From: Candidatus Bathyarchaeota archaeon
GTDB lineage: Archaea > Thermoproteota > Bathyarchaeia > Bathyarchaeales > WAQA01
Assembly (NCBI GenBank): GCA_015520475.1
Contig: WAQA01000235.1
Location: forward strand, 1 to 10,067
Direction of reading: 5' to 3'
DNA length: 10,067 nt
Below the pieces are notes generated by a model, which had not been told where the DNA came from, made no database searches, and was given only the letters and a program-made list of their open reading frames with translations. Both the position numbers and the translations under genes were made by a program. Shown here piece by piece: positions 1 through 5,766 of this stretch; within the stretch, counting starts at the first letter, position 1, and each line of letters opens with the position of its first letter.

Positions 1-40
1 CATTTATAAGCGAATCTATATCATCCATTCTCTCGGACAA
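1..40 (-). CDS. Possible start of an unidentified gene running off the left edge
   Basis: After the stop codon of the second MoaD-like gene, the minus strand has a GAAGG sequence, then TTG at 40-38, and an open frame to the window edge reading LSERMDDIDSLIN. An in-frame ATG lies at 28-26. The TTG sits about 6 bases after GAAGG, a normal spacing, so it is the better start. Only 13 codons are visible, so no function can be given. Its place directly behind two sulfur-carrier genes would suit a partner of that pathway, such as an E1-like MoeB/ThiF activator or a pterin-cofactor enzyme, but that is inference from position only. Confidence 0.3.
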   Translation of the reverse strand, partial: MSERMDDIDSLIN

Positions 41-53
41 TTTAACCTTCAAC

Positions 54-368
54 TTAACCACCGGAGGGAAGAGGCATTATATCAACTTGGTCTCCATCGT
101 TCAGCCTTAACTTTTTCAGGCTTGAATGATCAATCAGTCTATTGTTAACGCTTATCATAATATCATCCCTAATACTTCCCGAACCATTAATTATAAGGTT
201 GATTCTCTCGCCTATGGAACAGCCAAGCTCCTTAATTAAGGAGTAGAAGCCAGAATCGCCTTTAAGGTTTAATATTCTCTCTTCTACGCCAATCCTATCC
301 CTTAGACTTGCGTAGAATCTTACTTTAACCTTAACGTTAAGTTCACTGGGAATATTCTGTAACCTCAA
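54..368 (-). CDS. MoaD/ThiS-type small sulfur-carrier protein (second copy)
   Basis: Product of 104 residues with the beta-grasp pattern of MoaD/ThiS proteins: an N-terminal strand VKVRFYASLRDRIG (about residues 12-25), a late LNDGDQVDIMPLPSGG, and a Gly-Gly right at the C-terminus. In this family an E1-like enzyme adenylates the C-terminal glycine and it is then thiocarboxylated, so the protein donates sulfur for molybdopterin/tungstopterin or thiamine synthesis. The start chosen is TTG at 368-366: it lies 4 bases after the stop of the upstream gene and has GGAGG at about 8-base spacing. A longer reading from ATG 452 would overlap the upstream gene by 80 bases and add 28 residues unlike the family. 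The middle, with LIINGSGSIRDDIMISVNNR, differs from copy one, so the two are old paralogues rather than a recent duplication. Whether it serves Moco, tungsten cofactor or tRNA thiolation cannot be told from sequence. Confidence 0.8.
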   Translation of the reverse strand: MRLQNIPSELNVKVKVRFYASLRDRIGVEERILNLKGDSGFYSLIKELGCSIGERINLIINGSGSIRDDIMISVNNRLIDHSSLKKLRLNDGDQVDIMPLPSGG

Positions 369-372
369 GATC

Positions 373-687
373 TTATCCTCCGCCGACAGGTGGGAGTATG
401 GCAACCTCATCGCCATCCCGCAATCTATAATCAAGATTTGAGGATCTACCATTAACTAGGATATAGTAATTCTTCAGGATTGGTAGTCCATCATCCTCAA
501 ATACCACTTTCCCCTTAACCATCCTGAAGATCTCGCCTCTCCATTCTTCTGAGACGTCTGGATGTCTCTCAGGCACATGATTAAAGAGTAGATTAGCTAG
601 GTTAGTTCCATCCTCAACCTCATATAATTCTTCCTTTACATCAAGTAGTTCACGCAACCTTCCAAAATACTTCACCTTAACGATCAA
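373..687 (-). CDS. MoaD-type sulfur-carrier protein (first copy)
   Basis: Product of 104 residues and a typical MoaD: VKVKYFGRLRELLDVKEE at residues 3-20, ILVNGR around residue 76, and the ending RLRDGDEVAILPPVGGG, with the conserved DGDEVA(I/L)LPPV and the C-terminal Gly-Gly that becomes the thiocarboxylate. The known role of the family is to carry sulfur to molybdopterin synthase (with MoaE), here probably for the molybdenum or tungsten pterin cofactor. The start is TTG at 687, with GGTGG about 7 bases before it. The last codons, GGC GGA GGA TAA, also supply the SD of the following MoaD-like gene, so the two are almost surely co-translated. No moaE, moeB or cofactor-dependent enzyme lies inside the window. 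Confidence 0.87.
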   Translation of the reverse strand: MIVKVKYFGRLRELLDVKEELYEVEDGTNLANLLFNHVPERHPDVSEEWRGEIFRMVKGKVVFEDDGLPILKNYYILVNGRSSNLDYRLRDGDEVAILPPVGGG

Positions 688-730
688 GGAATATCCACCC
701 GATCACTTCTAAGATACTACTTAAACTTAA

Positions 731-740
731 AGTTGCATCT
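731..740 (-). promoter_or_regulatory. Possible TATA box for the MoaD pair
   Basis: The minus strand reads CCTATATATC here, about 45 bases before the TTG start at 687. Transcription would begin about 25 bases downstream, near 710, giving a short leader that contains the GGTGG SD. This is a motif match only. Confidence 0.35.
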
Positions 741-1082
741 GATATATAGGTTTGTTACGTGGGGGTTCCTTCACATCAGGAGAACGCTCTCTCCCATTAG
801 GGATCCTTCCATAACGATCCATTTAAATCCTCCATAAAGCCTGTTCAGACTGGATGAACCTACTTGAGGCAGATGTTTCCATCAACAGCCTCCTCAACGG
901 AACTATGATACTTAAGCCATTAAGAAACTTTCCAGCGGCGGAACGGTGACTCATGAACATGTTAATCTTAACTCTTCAAGTTTAGAGGGCATCAATCTTG
1001 AAACTGCGTATATGATCCTCTGCGATGGGGAGACTGTCCAACGCCCTTTGAGTAGATCCTTTAAGAAGGGAAGATTTAAGAC

Positions 1083-1090
1083 TTATATCT
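1083..1090 (+). promoter_or_regulatory. Possible TATA box for the zinc-ribbon gene
   Basis: CTTATATC lies 31-38 bases before the ATG at 1121. A start of transcription 25 bases further on, near 1110, would give a leader of about 10 bases holding GGGAAGA and CGGAG. This is a motif match only. Confidence 0.25.
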
Positions 1091-1120
1091 TGATTATAGT
1101 ATTGATGGGAAGATTCGGAG

Positions 1121-1291
1121 ATGTATAAGAAGAAGATTCTGATCTGTCCGAAATGTAACTTTAAATTTGACGTTAGTTATGCTAGGACATTTGCATGCGC
1201 CGGATGCCCCTCATCAGTCTCATGTGGTTATGTTAGATGCCCAAAATGCGGCTTCGAATTTCAAACAGAGAGGGGAATTCAACAGTATTAG
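1121..1291 (+). CDS. Small zinc-ribbon protein, 56 residues
   Basis: The 56 residues contain seven cysteines arranged as CPKC (residues 9 and 12), CAGC (26 and 29), a lone C35, and CPKC (40 and 43). Linkers such as FKFDVSYARTFACAGCP and RCPKCGFEF give the look of two CxxC knuckles framing a third pair, a likely zinc-ribbon or small metal-binding domain. From memory it resembles short Cys-rich proteins found beside ferrous-iron transport (feoA/feoB) genes in archaea and anaerobic bacteria. No feo gene is visible here, so that link is weak. The ATG follows GGGAAGATTCGGAG. The gene ends in TAG with a TAA one codon later. It stands alone on the plus strand in a gene-poor stretch. The dense, regular Cys spacing makes it a real gene rather than a chance frame; its function is unknown. 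Confidence 0.7.
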   Translation: MYKKKILICPKCNFKFDVSYARTFACAGCPSSVSCGYVRCPKCGFEFQTERGIQQY

Positions 1292-1340
1292 GGATAAAAG
1301 CTATTCTTAACTGTAATTCAATGTTAAGTGAACTATTTCA

Positions 1341-1460
1341 TCCTCTTGGATTGGGTCCTCGCGGATAGGAGGCTTCTAGAAGGAGCCAATTTAGAATGGG
1401 AAAGTTCATTTTATCTCGTCTCTTCCGCAAGGAAACTCGGCGAGGACGAATCTTGAAGGA
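1341..1460 (+). ncRNA. Candidate structured RNA with a closing helix and three hairpins
   Basis: GTCCTCGC (1355-1362) pairs perfectly with GCGAGGAC (1440-1447). Outside it, GATT 1349-1352 pairs with AATC 1449-1452, and TCCT 1341-1344 with AGGA 1457-1460. Inside are three hairpins: GGCTTCT/AGGAGCC at 1371-1387 (7 bp with one U-G), TAGAATG/CATTTTA at 1392-1413 (7 bp with one G-U), and TTCC-GCAA-GGAA at 1423-1434 with a GNRA loop. The G-U pairs and the GNRA loop only work on the plus strand. A run of six T follows at 1478-1483. No open frame of note crosses it and I recognise no known RNA family. A competing 5-bp pairing, TCGTC 1416-1420 with GACGA 1445-1449, is possible, so a switch-like element is conceivable. 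Folding was done by eye. Confidence 0.4.
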
Positions 1461-1473
1461 TCTTTAAATACTG

Positions 1474-1483
1474 TTTATTTTTT
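1474..1483 (+). terminator. T-run, possible terminator
   Basis: TTTATTTTTT lies 14 bases after the closing helix of the candidate RNA, as expected for an archaeal intrinsic terminator. It could end the RNA or a transcript from the zinc-ribbon gene. Confidence 0.35.
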
Positions 1484-1546
1484 GGTTGGCTCTGTCTCCT
1501 AATAATCGGAGTTGAAAGGAGGAAAACAAGAGAGGCTGGAAGTAAT

Positions 1547-2449
1547 TCACTTTCGATTGATCCTGGCTACTGTTGATAGCTGAAGCAGCAGCTTCTTTGC
1601 ATCCCTGATATTCTCAGTCTCCCTTCTACAGTCAGGACATATTCTCATCGCTCTTCTCACAGCATCCATGAACTTTTCATATACGTTAACCTTCTCAGTT
1701 ACCCTCTTGATCGCCCATTCAATCTGAGGCTCCGGCATGAAACGTCTTCCACAGATAGAACAGCTGATGAGTTGGACCTCATTGGTTATATTCGTTAGGT
1801 TTCGGTTATCCGTCAGCATCTGATATTTCTTCGTTAATTTTATAGCTTCTGTTGGACATTCGTCTTGGCAGAACGCGCAGAATGAGCAGTGACCATAATT
1901 AACTTTTATCAGTCTTTTCTCGTTGCCGTCGATGATGTCGATTGCCTTTGAGCTGCAGACTTGAGCGCAGGCACCGCATCCAATACATTTCTCCCCGTCA
2001 AATTCATGGAGACCTCTGAAACCTTCAGGAGCATCCCAGTAATTCTCCTCCATACTTAACGTTTTATCCAGTGCCTTCGCGATTGCTGAGACTATGGCTT
2101 GAGGCCTAGGCGGACACCCTGGAACATAGAGGTTTACAGGTACAATCCGGTCTGGAGGGCCAACCATCGGGTATCCTCCATCAAATATCTCCATTGTAAG
2201 AGCACAGTTTCCAATGGCTACCACAAGCTTAGGCGGCTGAATCTTCTCATATGAGGCCTTAAGCTCCTCTCTCCCCTTTACGTTTATGCCTCCGGTTATT
2301 GCAAGTACATTCGCCTCTTCAGGTGATGAGACAACCTCTACATTCAACTCTCCAAGCTTATATCTTGGAACTAGACATTCAAATATCTCTACGTCGCATC
2401 CATTACATCCAGCGGACATGAAACGGTATATGGAGATTTTATTGCTCAT
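1547..2449 (-). CDS. [NiFe] hydrogenase small subunit (NuoB type) fused to a 2x[4Fe-4S] ferredoxin domain
   Basis: Product of 300 residues in three parts. Residues 1-130 are the complex I NuoB/group 4 hydrogenase small subunit, with the proximal cluster ligands C15 and C18 (SAGCNGCD), C82 (GNCALTME) and C112 (YVPGCPPRPQ). Residues 150-205 are a NuoI/HycF-like ferredoxin with two full [4Fe-4S] motifs: C155, C158, C161, C165 and C188, C191, C194, C198. The C-terminal part has a further CxxC pair, C230/C233 and C271/C274, probably a metal-binding knuckle as in HycF-like subunits. The protein should take electrons from the NiFe site of the large subunit and pass them on through its own ferredoxin. 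It is the last gene of the operon, 16 bases after the large subunit. The ATG at 2449 is chosen because GAGGTGA lies about 5 bases before it; GTG at 2458 would add three residues. It has no signal peptide, so it is cytoplasmic. Confidence 0.9.
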   Translation of the reverse strand: MSNKISIYRFMSAGCNGCDVEIFECLVPRYKLGELNVEVVSSPEEANVLAITGGINVKGREELKASYEKIQPPKLVVAIGNCALTMEIFDGGYPMVGPPDRIVPVNLYVPGCPPRPQAIVSAIAKALDKTLSMEENYWDAPEGFRGLHEFDGEKCIGCGACAQVCSSKAIDIIDGNEKRLIKVNYGHCSFCAFCQDECPTEAIKLTKKYQMLTDNRNLTNITNEVQLISCSICGRRFMPEPQIEWAIKRVTEKVNVYEKFMDAVRRAMRICPDCRRETENIRDAKKLLLQLSTVARINRK

Positions 2450-2465
2450 GGACTTCACCTCTAAC

Positions 2466-3590
2466 TTACAGTTGCACCTCTCTCCTCCTTCCAGTCTTTA
2501 CGTCGATGACTGTTACACGATCAGTACAAGCGAAGCATGGATCAATACTTTCAATTATAACCCTAGCATTCTCCAGTCTTTCCCCTCGAAGCATCTCAAT
2601 TATCGCGTAATCATTCGCGAATGAGGGGGTTCTCACCTTAACCCTTTCAGGCATATTTGTACCGTTAGATTTGATGTAGTAGAAGAGCTCACCTCTTGGA
2701 GCCTCAACCCTTCCAATCTCCTCTTTCACCAATGGCTCTCCAGGCTTCACAGAGATCTCTCCTTCTGGAAGGTTCTCTATGGCCTGATCTATTATGCTTA
2801 TGCTCTCAAACGTTTCTCTCGCCCTGACAAGAGACTTAGCATAGACGTCACCATCATCCTCTGTGATAACTTCGAAGTCGAGTTCTCCATATGCAGCGTA
2901 TGGATCATCCCTTCTTATGTCGCTTTTAACTCCTGATCCACGGAGTGTAGGTCCTACAGCGCCAACTTCAAGGGCCTTCTTCCTCGTGAGGACACCTACG
3001 CCCTTAATCTTCTCAGTGAAGACTCCATTGTCGTCTAGAAGAGACATTATATAATCTGAGAGGCTTCTTAGGTTCTTTAGCACTTCACGGACTTTCTCAG
3101 CCTTCTTTAATGTTATGTCCCTTCTAACGCCCCCCACCGTATTGATCAGATAGTTTATTCTGTTTCCAGTTAAGTATTCAAGCAGATCTTGAACATGCTC
3201 CCGCTCAACCATGATTCTCAAGAAAGCTTCATGTTCATGGAGTGTATGGGCTAGCACGCCGAACCATAGATAATGACTGTGTAGCCGCTCAAGCTCCATA
3301 TAGATACATCTTAGATACTTTGCCCTTTCCGGAACAGGAGTATCCGTTATCTTCTCAACGGTCTGCGCATAACATAGGGTATGTACTCCAGAGCATATGC
3401 CGCAGATACGTTCTGCAAGGGCTAGATTCTGCATGTAAGTCTTTGTAGTGAAGAGTTTCTCTATTCCACGATGCACATAGCCCAATTCAATGTTTGCATC
3501 GATTATCTTGTTATTCTCAACGAGAAGCTCGAAGCGTTCAGGCTCTAGGAGCTGGGGACGGTAAGGTCCAATATTAACTATTCTAGGCAT
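2466..3590 (-). CDS. Group-4-type [NiFe] hydrogenase large subunit (NuoD/EchE-like)
   Basis: Product of 374 residues. The start region has ELGYVHRGIEKL (residues 35-46), typical of NuoD/EchE proteins. Both nickel-binding motifs are intact: RICGICSGVH with C63 and C66, and DPCFACTDR with C352 and C355. This is therefore a true hydrogenase subunit and not a complex I-type protein, which would lack these cysteines. The C-terminus runs 19 residues past the last cysteine (to EVQL). Whether it is cut by a maturation protease cannot be said. The family oxidises H2 or reduces protons, coupled to ferredoxin. The ATG lies 2 bases after the stop of the preceding hdrB-like gene. The closest relatives by motif are group 4 enzymes, usually part of membrane complexes, but no antiporter-like or NuoH-like subunit is encoded nearby. 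No Hyp maturation gene is in the window. Confidence 0.93.
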   Translation of the reverse strand: MPRIVNIGPYRPQLLEPERFELLVENNKIIDANIELGYVHRGIEKLFTTKTYMQNLALAERICGICSGVHTLCYAQTVEKITDTPVPERAKYLRCIYMELERLHSHYLWFGVLAHTLHEHEAFLRIMVEREHVQDLLEYLTGNRINYLINTVGGVRRDITLKKAEKVREVLKNLRSLSDYIMSLLDDNGVFTEKIKGVGVLTRKKALEVGAVGPTLRGSGVKSDIRRDDPYAAYGELDFEVITEDDGDVYAKSLVRARETFESISIIDQAIENLPEGEISVKPGEPLVKEEIGRVEAPRGELFYYIKSNGTNMPERVKVRTPSFANDYAIIEMLRGERLENARVIIESIDPCFACTDRVTVIDVKTGRRREVQL

Positions 3591-3592
3591 TC

Positions 3593-4471
3593 TCAGGTCA
3601 TCTCCATTCTACGTGCTAGGTTTAGAACTGGACTTTTATGGAGTTCTAGATGGAGCTCCTTATATGGAACTCCAAAGGAGAGGGCGAGGAGCTCCATAAG
3701 ATTCATACATGGAATCTTATAATTCTCGCCGTATCTTCTAAGCATGATCTGTCCCATCTCAAACTGTATATTACATGCTGGACATGCGACTACTATAGCG
3801 TCCGCACCAGCCTCTTTTATCCGGTTCAACTTTAAGAGAAGACGGTTCTTGAGCGAGAATTCTTCATTAGCAAGCATCGTCGGATAGCCGCAGCATAAAC
3901 GTTCAAGTCCATAATCGACAACTTCCACCCCAGCTAGACTGGTTAACTCCTTCATCATATTCGGCTTCCGCATAATGTCAGCTCCCTTCTTCTCCCTATA
4001 CATGTGGCAGCCGTAATGGAGTGCTACGCGTATATTGAGGGGCTTAGTAACATTTAGTCGGATCCTGTCTGGCCCTATATCCTCATAGAGAACCTCAACC
4101 ACGTGCTTTACTTCGACGCCGCCGCTATACCTCTTACCGTAACGCTTCAGTATATCATTTACACGCCTCATCTCTTCAGGGTTATGTCTTAGGAATTCGT
4201 TTGCTTCGTCTAAGGTTTCATAGCAGCCATTACACAGTATCATCATGTTCAATCCGAGCTCCTCGGCTAGCGCTAGGTTCCTAGCTGATATCGCCAGGGA
4301 CGTTGTCTTGTCAAGTTGACGTGAGATCACCGGTTCTGGACAACATGAGTATCCTGGAAGATCAACGGCTTCTAACCCTATCTTCTCGAAGACCCTGTTC
4401 GAGGCTATTTCGGTGCATGGGAGACGCATAGGTATCTGGCAACCGAGGAATGAAACATACTTAACAGCCAC
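3593..4471 (-). CDS. hdrB: HdrB-like CCG-domain protein inside the hydrogenase operon
   Basis: Product of 292 residues with the two CCG domains of heterodisulfide reductase subunit B, both complete: C11, C43-C44, C80, C83 and C155, C193-C194, C230, C233. In the HdrB family each such set holds a noncubane [4Fe-4S] cluster, and together they form the disulfide-reducing site. All ten ligands are present, so the protein should be active. The substrate (CoM-S-S-CoB or another disulfide) is not shown by the sequence. It starts at GTG 4471, with GGAGGG about 6 bases before it, 15 bases after the TAG stop of the NuoC-like gene, and ends 2 bases before the large-subunit ATG. Its position between nuoC- and nuoD-type genes is unusual and suggests that it is a fixed subunit of the hydrogenase complex. 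It differs clearly from the second hdrB at 6237-7124. Confidence 0.92.
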   Translation of the reverse strand: MAVKYVSFLGCQIPMRLPCTEIASNRVFEKIGLEAVDLPGYSCCPEPVISRQLDKTTSLAISARNLALAEELGLNMMILCNGCYETLDEANEFLRHNPEEMRRVNDILKRYGKRYSGGVEVKHVVEVLYEDIGPDRIRLNVTKPLNIRVALHYGCHMYREKKGADIMRKPNMMKELTSLAGVEVVDYGLERLCCGYPTMLANEEFSLKNRLLLKLNRIKEAGADAIVVACPACNIQFEMGQIMLRRYGENYKIPCMNLMELLALSFGVPYKELHLELHKSPVLNLARRMEMT

Positions 4472-4486
4472 ATATATCCCTCCAAT

Positions 4487-5161
4487 CTACTTGTACCTTA
4501 AAGATTTCCGTTCCCAGTCGAATCCAACCTTCCTATCTAATCCAGTGTCCTTTATGATTCCGTGGAACTCCTCTAGATCTTCTTCGTCAGCAAATGCGAA
4601 CGGCGGAGTTTTAGTGAGACCCCCATCCTCCCGCCTTCTCTGTATGAAGGTTGATACCGAAGCGACGCAGCTCTTTGAGATAAGCGCTTCAGCAACTGGA
4701 CGGATCTTCTTCGGGAGATCCGTCTCAAACGGCTTCTTTAGAGGCCGCTTATTATCCGGCCAATCCTCAGTTAATATTAAGTTTCGCATGTTAGGATGAT
4801 TCAGCACCTTCACGCCGAAGAGATCTGATATTTCCCTCTCAATCAGAGATGCGGCTGGAATAATATCGACTATAGACTGTAGGGTGCCATCCTCCTTAGG
4901 TACGAGACTTCTCAATGTTACAACGGATCCATCAATGCTGAAGTGATGTAGAAATTCAAAGTCTAATCCGTGATCAACCGTTGAGATTGTTATGAAGCGG
5001 AGCTCAGGATACTTCTCCTTCATTGCCTTCACAGCATCCCTTAAGGCTGAGGGGTTTATCTTTATCGATATCCGTCTCTCACCGGATACTTTAGCTCCAA
5101 GGAAACCTCCGCCGAGCTTAATCTTCATATACTCTATAACTTCATCACCCACAGTCATCAT
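4487..5161 (-). CDS. NuoC-like (complex I 30 kDa) hydrogenase subunit
   Basis: Product of 224 residues. Residues 1-147 match the complex I 30-kDa/group 4 hydrogenase NuoC type, with the signature SLIEREISDLFGVKVLNHPN (residues 105-124) followed by NLILTEDWPDNKRPLKKPF. This subunit has no cofactor and packs against the large subunit at the electron-transfer arm. Residues 150-224 form an extra tail (RPVAEALISKSCVASV..., rich in charged residues near the end) that I do not recognise; it may dock the HdrB-like neighbour. The ATG at 5161 overlaps the TGA of the ferredoxin gene in ATGA (a second ATG follows directly), with GGTGAGGG before it, so translation is coupled. The gene ends in TAG, in the same frame as the hdrB-like gene that follows. 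Confidence 0.9.
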   Translation of the reverse strand: MMTVGDEVIEYMKIKLGGGFLGAKVSGERRISIKINPSALRDAVKAMKEKYPELRFITISTVDHGLDFEFLHHFSIDGSVVTLRSLVPKEDGTLQSIVDIIPAASLIEREISDLFGVKVLNHPNMRNLILTEDWPDNKRPLKKPFETDLPKKIRPVAEALISKSCVASVSTFIQRRREDGGLTKTPPFAFADEEDLEEFHGIIKDTGLDRKVGFDWERKSLRYK

Positions 5162-5640
5162 CCCTCACCATAACTTTTCTTGTTGTATTCCCATGCCTCT
5201 TCCCGCGTTACTACCCGTATAGCCTGCGGAGAGCAGAACCTTGCACATTGCGGATCACCATTACAGAAGTCACATTTCATAGAGATTTTATAGTCTTCAT
5301 TGAACCATGGCGCTGACAATGGACAGATAAAAGTGCATGTTCTACATCCTATGCATCTTACAGGGTTGATCCTAACCCATCCGGTCTCTTGATCCTTTGT
5401 TATCGCATCGCTTGGGCAGGCGGCTAGGCATAGGGGCTCCTCGCAATGCTGGCAGACAGATGCTTCAAATTCAAATCTGTCCTCGTTAAAGCTTATGTGG
5501 AGATGCGCTCTCTTCAAATCTAATCTTCTGAAGTGATAGAAGGAGCAGGCTATCTCGCAGTATCGGCATCCAGTACACTTTTTCGGATCGTACAGCAGCA
5601 CTTTCTGGCTGCTTAGCAGATCCTTAGCAATTTCCACCAT
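5158..5640 (-). CDS. Four-cluster ferredoxin subunit (HycB/CooF/DmsB type)
   Basis: Product of 160 residues with sixteen cysteines in four [4Fe-4S] binding sets. Counting from the ATG they are C22, C25, C28, C32; C63, C66, C71, C75; C96, C99, C102, C106; and C123, C126, C132, C136. The second and fourth sets have the longer CxxCxxxxC spacing typical of HycB, CooF and DmsB beta-type subunits. The protein acts as an electron wire between redox partners. As first gene of the hydrogenase operon it probably links the hydrogenase small subunit to an oxidoreductase, to HdrB or to soluble ferredoxin. There is no Tat signal, so it is cytoplasmic. Two starts are possible: GTG 5646 or ATG 5640. I chose the ATG because AGGTG lies shortly before it, although a TATA box at 5674-5682 would leave almost no leader. 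The stop overlaps the NuoC-like ATG. Confidence 0.9.
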   Translation of the reverse strand: MVEIAKDLLSSQKVLLYDPKKCTGCRYCEIACSFYHFRRLDLKRAHLHISFNEDRFEFEASVCQHCEEPLCLAACPSDAITKDQETGWVRINPVRCIGCRTCTFICPLSAPWFNEDYKISMKCDFCNGDPQCARFCSPQAIRVVTREEAWEYNKKSYGEG

Positions 5641-5673
5641 AAACACCTACAGTCTAATTATTGTTGGGACAGG

Positions 5674-5682
5674 TATATTATA
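5674..5682 (-). promoter_or_regulatory. TATA box of the hydrogenase operon
   Basis: The minus strand reads TATAATATA here, about 35 bases before the first gene of the operon. A start of transcription near 5650 follows, so the mRNA would be nearly leaderless or have a leader of about 10 bases. The inverted repeat at 5704-5730 lies about 21 bases upstream of this box. Confidence 0.5.
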
Positions 5683-5703
5683 GGCATAGATGGACACTTT
5701 CTC

Positions 5704-5730
5704 TTTTGTATTTATTTGATGAATACAAAA
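5704..5730. promoter_or_regulatory. Perfect inverted repeat, likely regulator operator
   Basis: TTTTGTATT at 5704-5712 and AATACAAAA at 5722-5730 are perfect 9-bp complements with a 9-base spacer (centre spacing 18). The repeat lies between the TATA box of the leftward hydrogenase operon and the rightward Lrp-type regulator gene, where an Lrp/AsnC dimer would be expected to bind. This makes control of the operon and autoregulation likely. It also argues against the regulator starting at ATG 5719, inside the repeat. Confidence 0.5.
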
Positions 5731-5766
5731 AACCTTTTTTTATTGATTTTTGATACATATATACCC

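Larger units (their letters stand above)
688..1120. other. 433-base stretch with no convincing gene
   Basis: Apart from the possible TATA box of the MoaD genes, I see no supportable gene here. A plus-strand frame from GTG 946 to 1128 (60 codons) and a short one from ATG 854 to 949 (31 codons) overlap end to start, but neither has a recognisable family, and the promoter-like CTTATATC at 1083-1090 lies inside the longer one. On the minus strand, a 31-codon frame starting near 820 has GGAGG before its ATG but a composition unlike its neighbours. Small hairpins such as TCCC-ATTA-GGGA near 792-803 are present. The stretch may be a decayed gene or a long regulatory region. Confidence 0.5.

Noticed and set aside
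729..820. Minus-strand 31-codon frame beginning MDRYGRIPNG with GGAGG before its ATG
   Set aside because: Very short, composition unlike a folded protein, and its end overlaps the likely MoaD promoter; the SD may be chance.
946..1128. Plus-strand 60-codon frame from GTG, overlapping the zinc-ribbon start
   Set aside because: No family resemblance, an odd end, and a promoter-like TATA lies within it. The overlap with the frame before it (854-949) and with the zinc-ribbon gene after it could hint at a coupled operon, but I could not support it.
1341..1460. tRNA, SRP RNA or C/D box RNA as identity for the folded element
   Set aside because: No T-loop GGTTCRA, no C or D box, and no SRP Alu or helix 8 motifs could be found.
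2286..2624. Plus-strand open frame of 112 codons across the hydrogenase genes
   Set aside because: Runs antisense to two well-supported hydrogenase subunit genes and has no recognisable content.
4413..4799. Plus-strand open frame of 128 codons across hdrB-like and NuoC-like genes
   Set aside because: Antisense shadow of conserved coding sequence.
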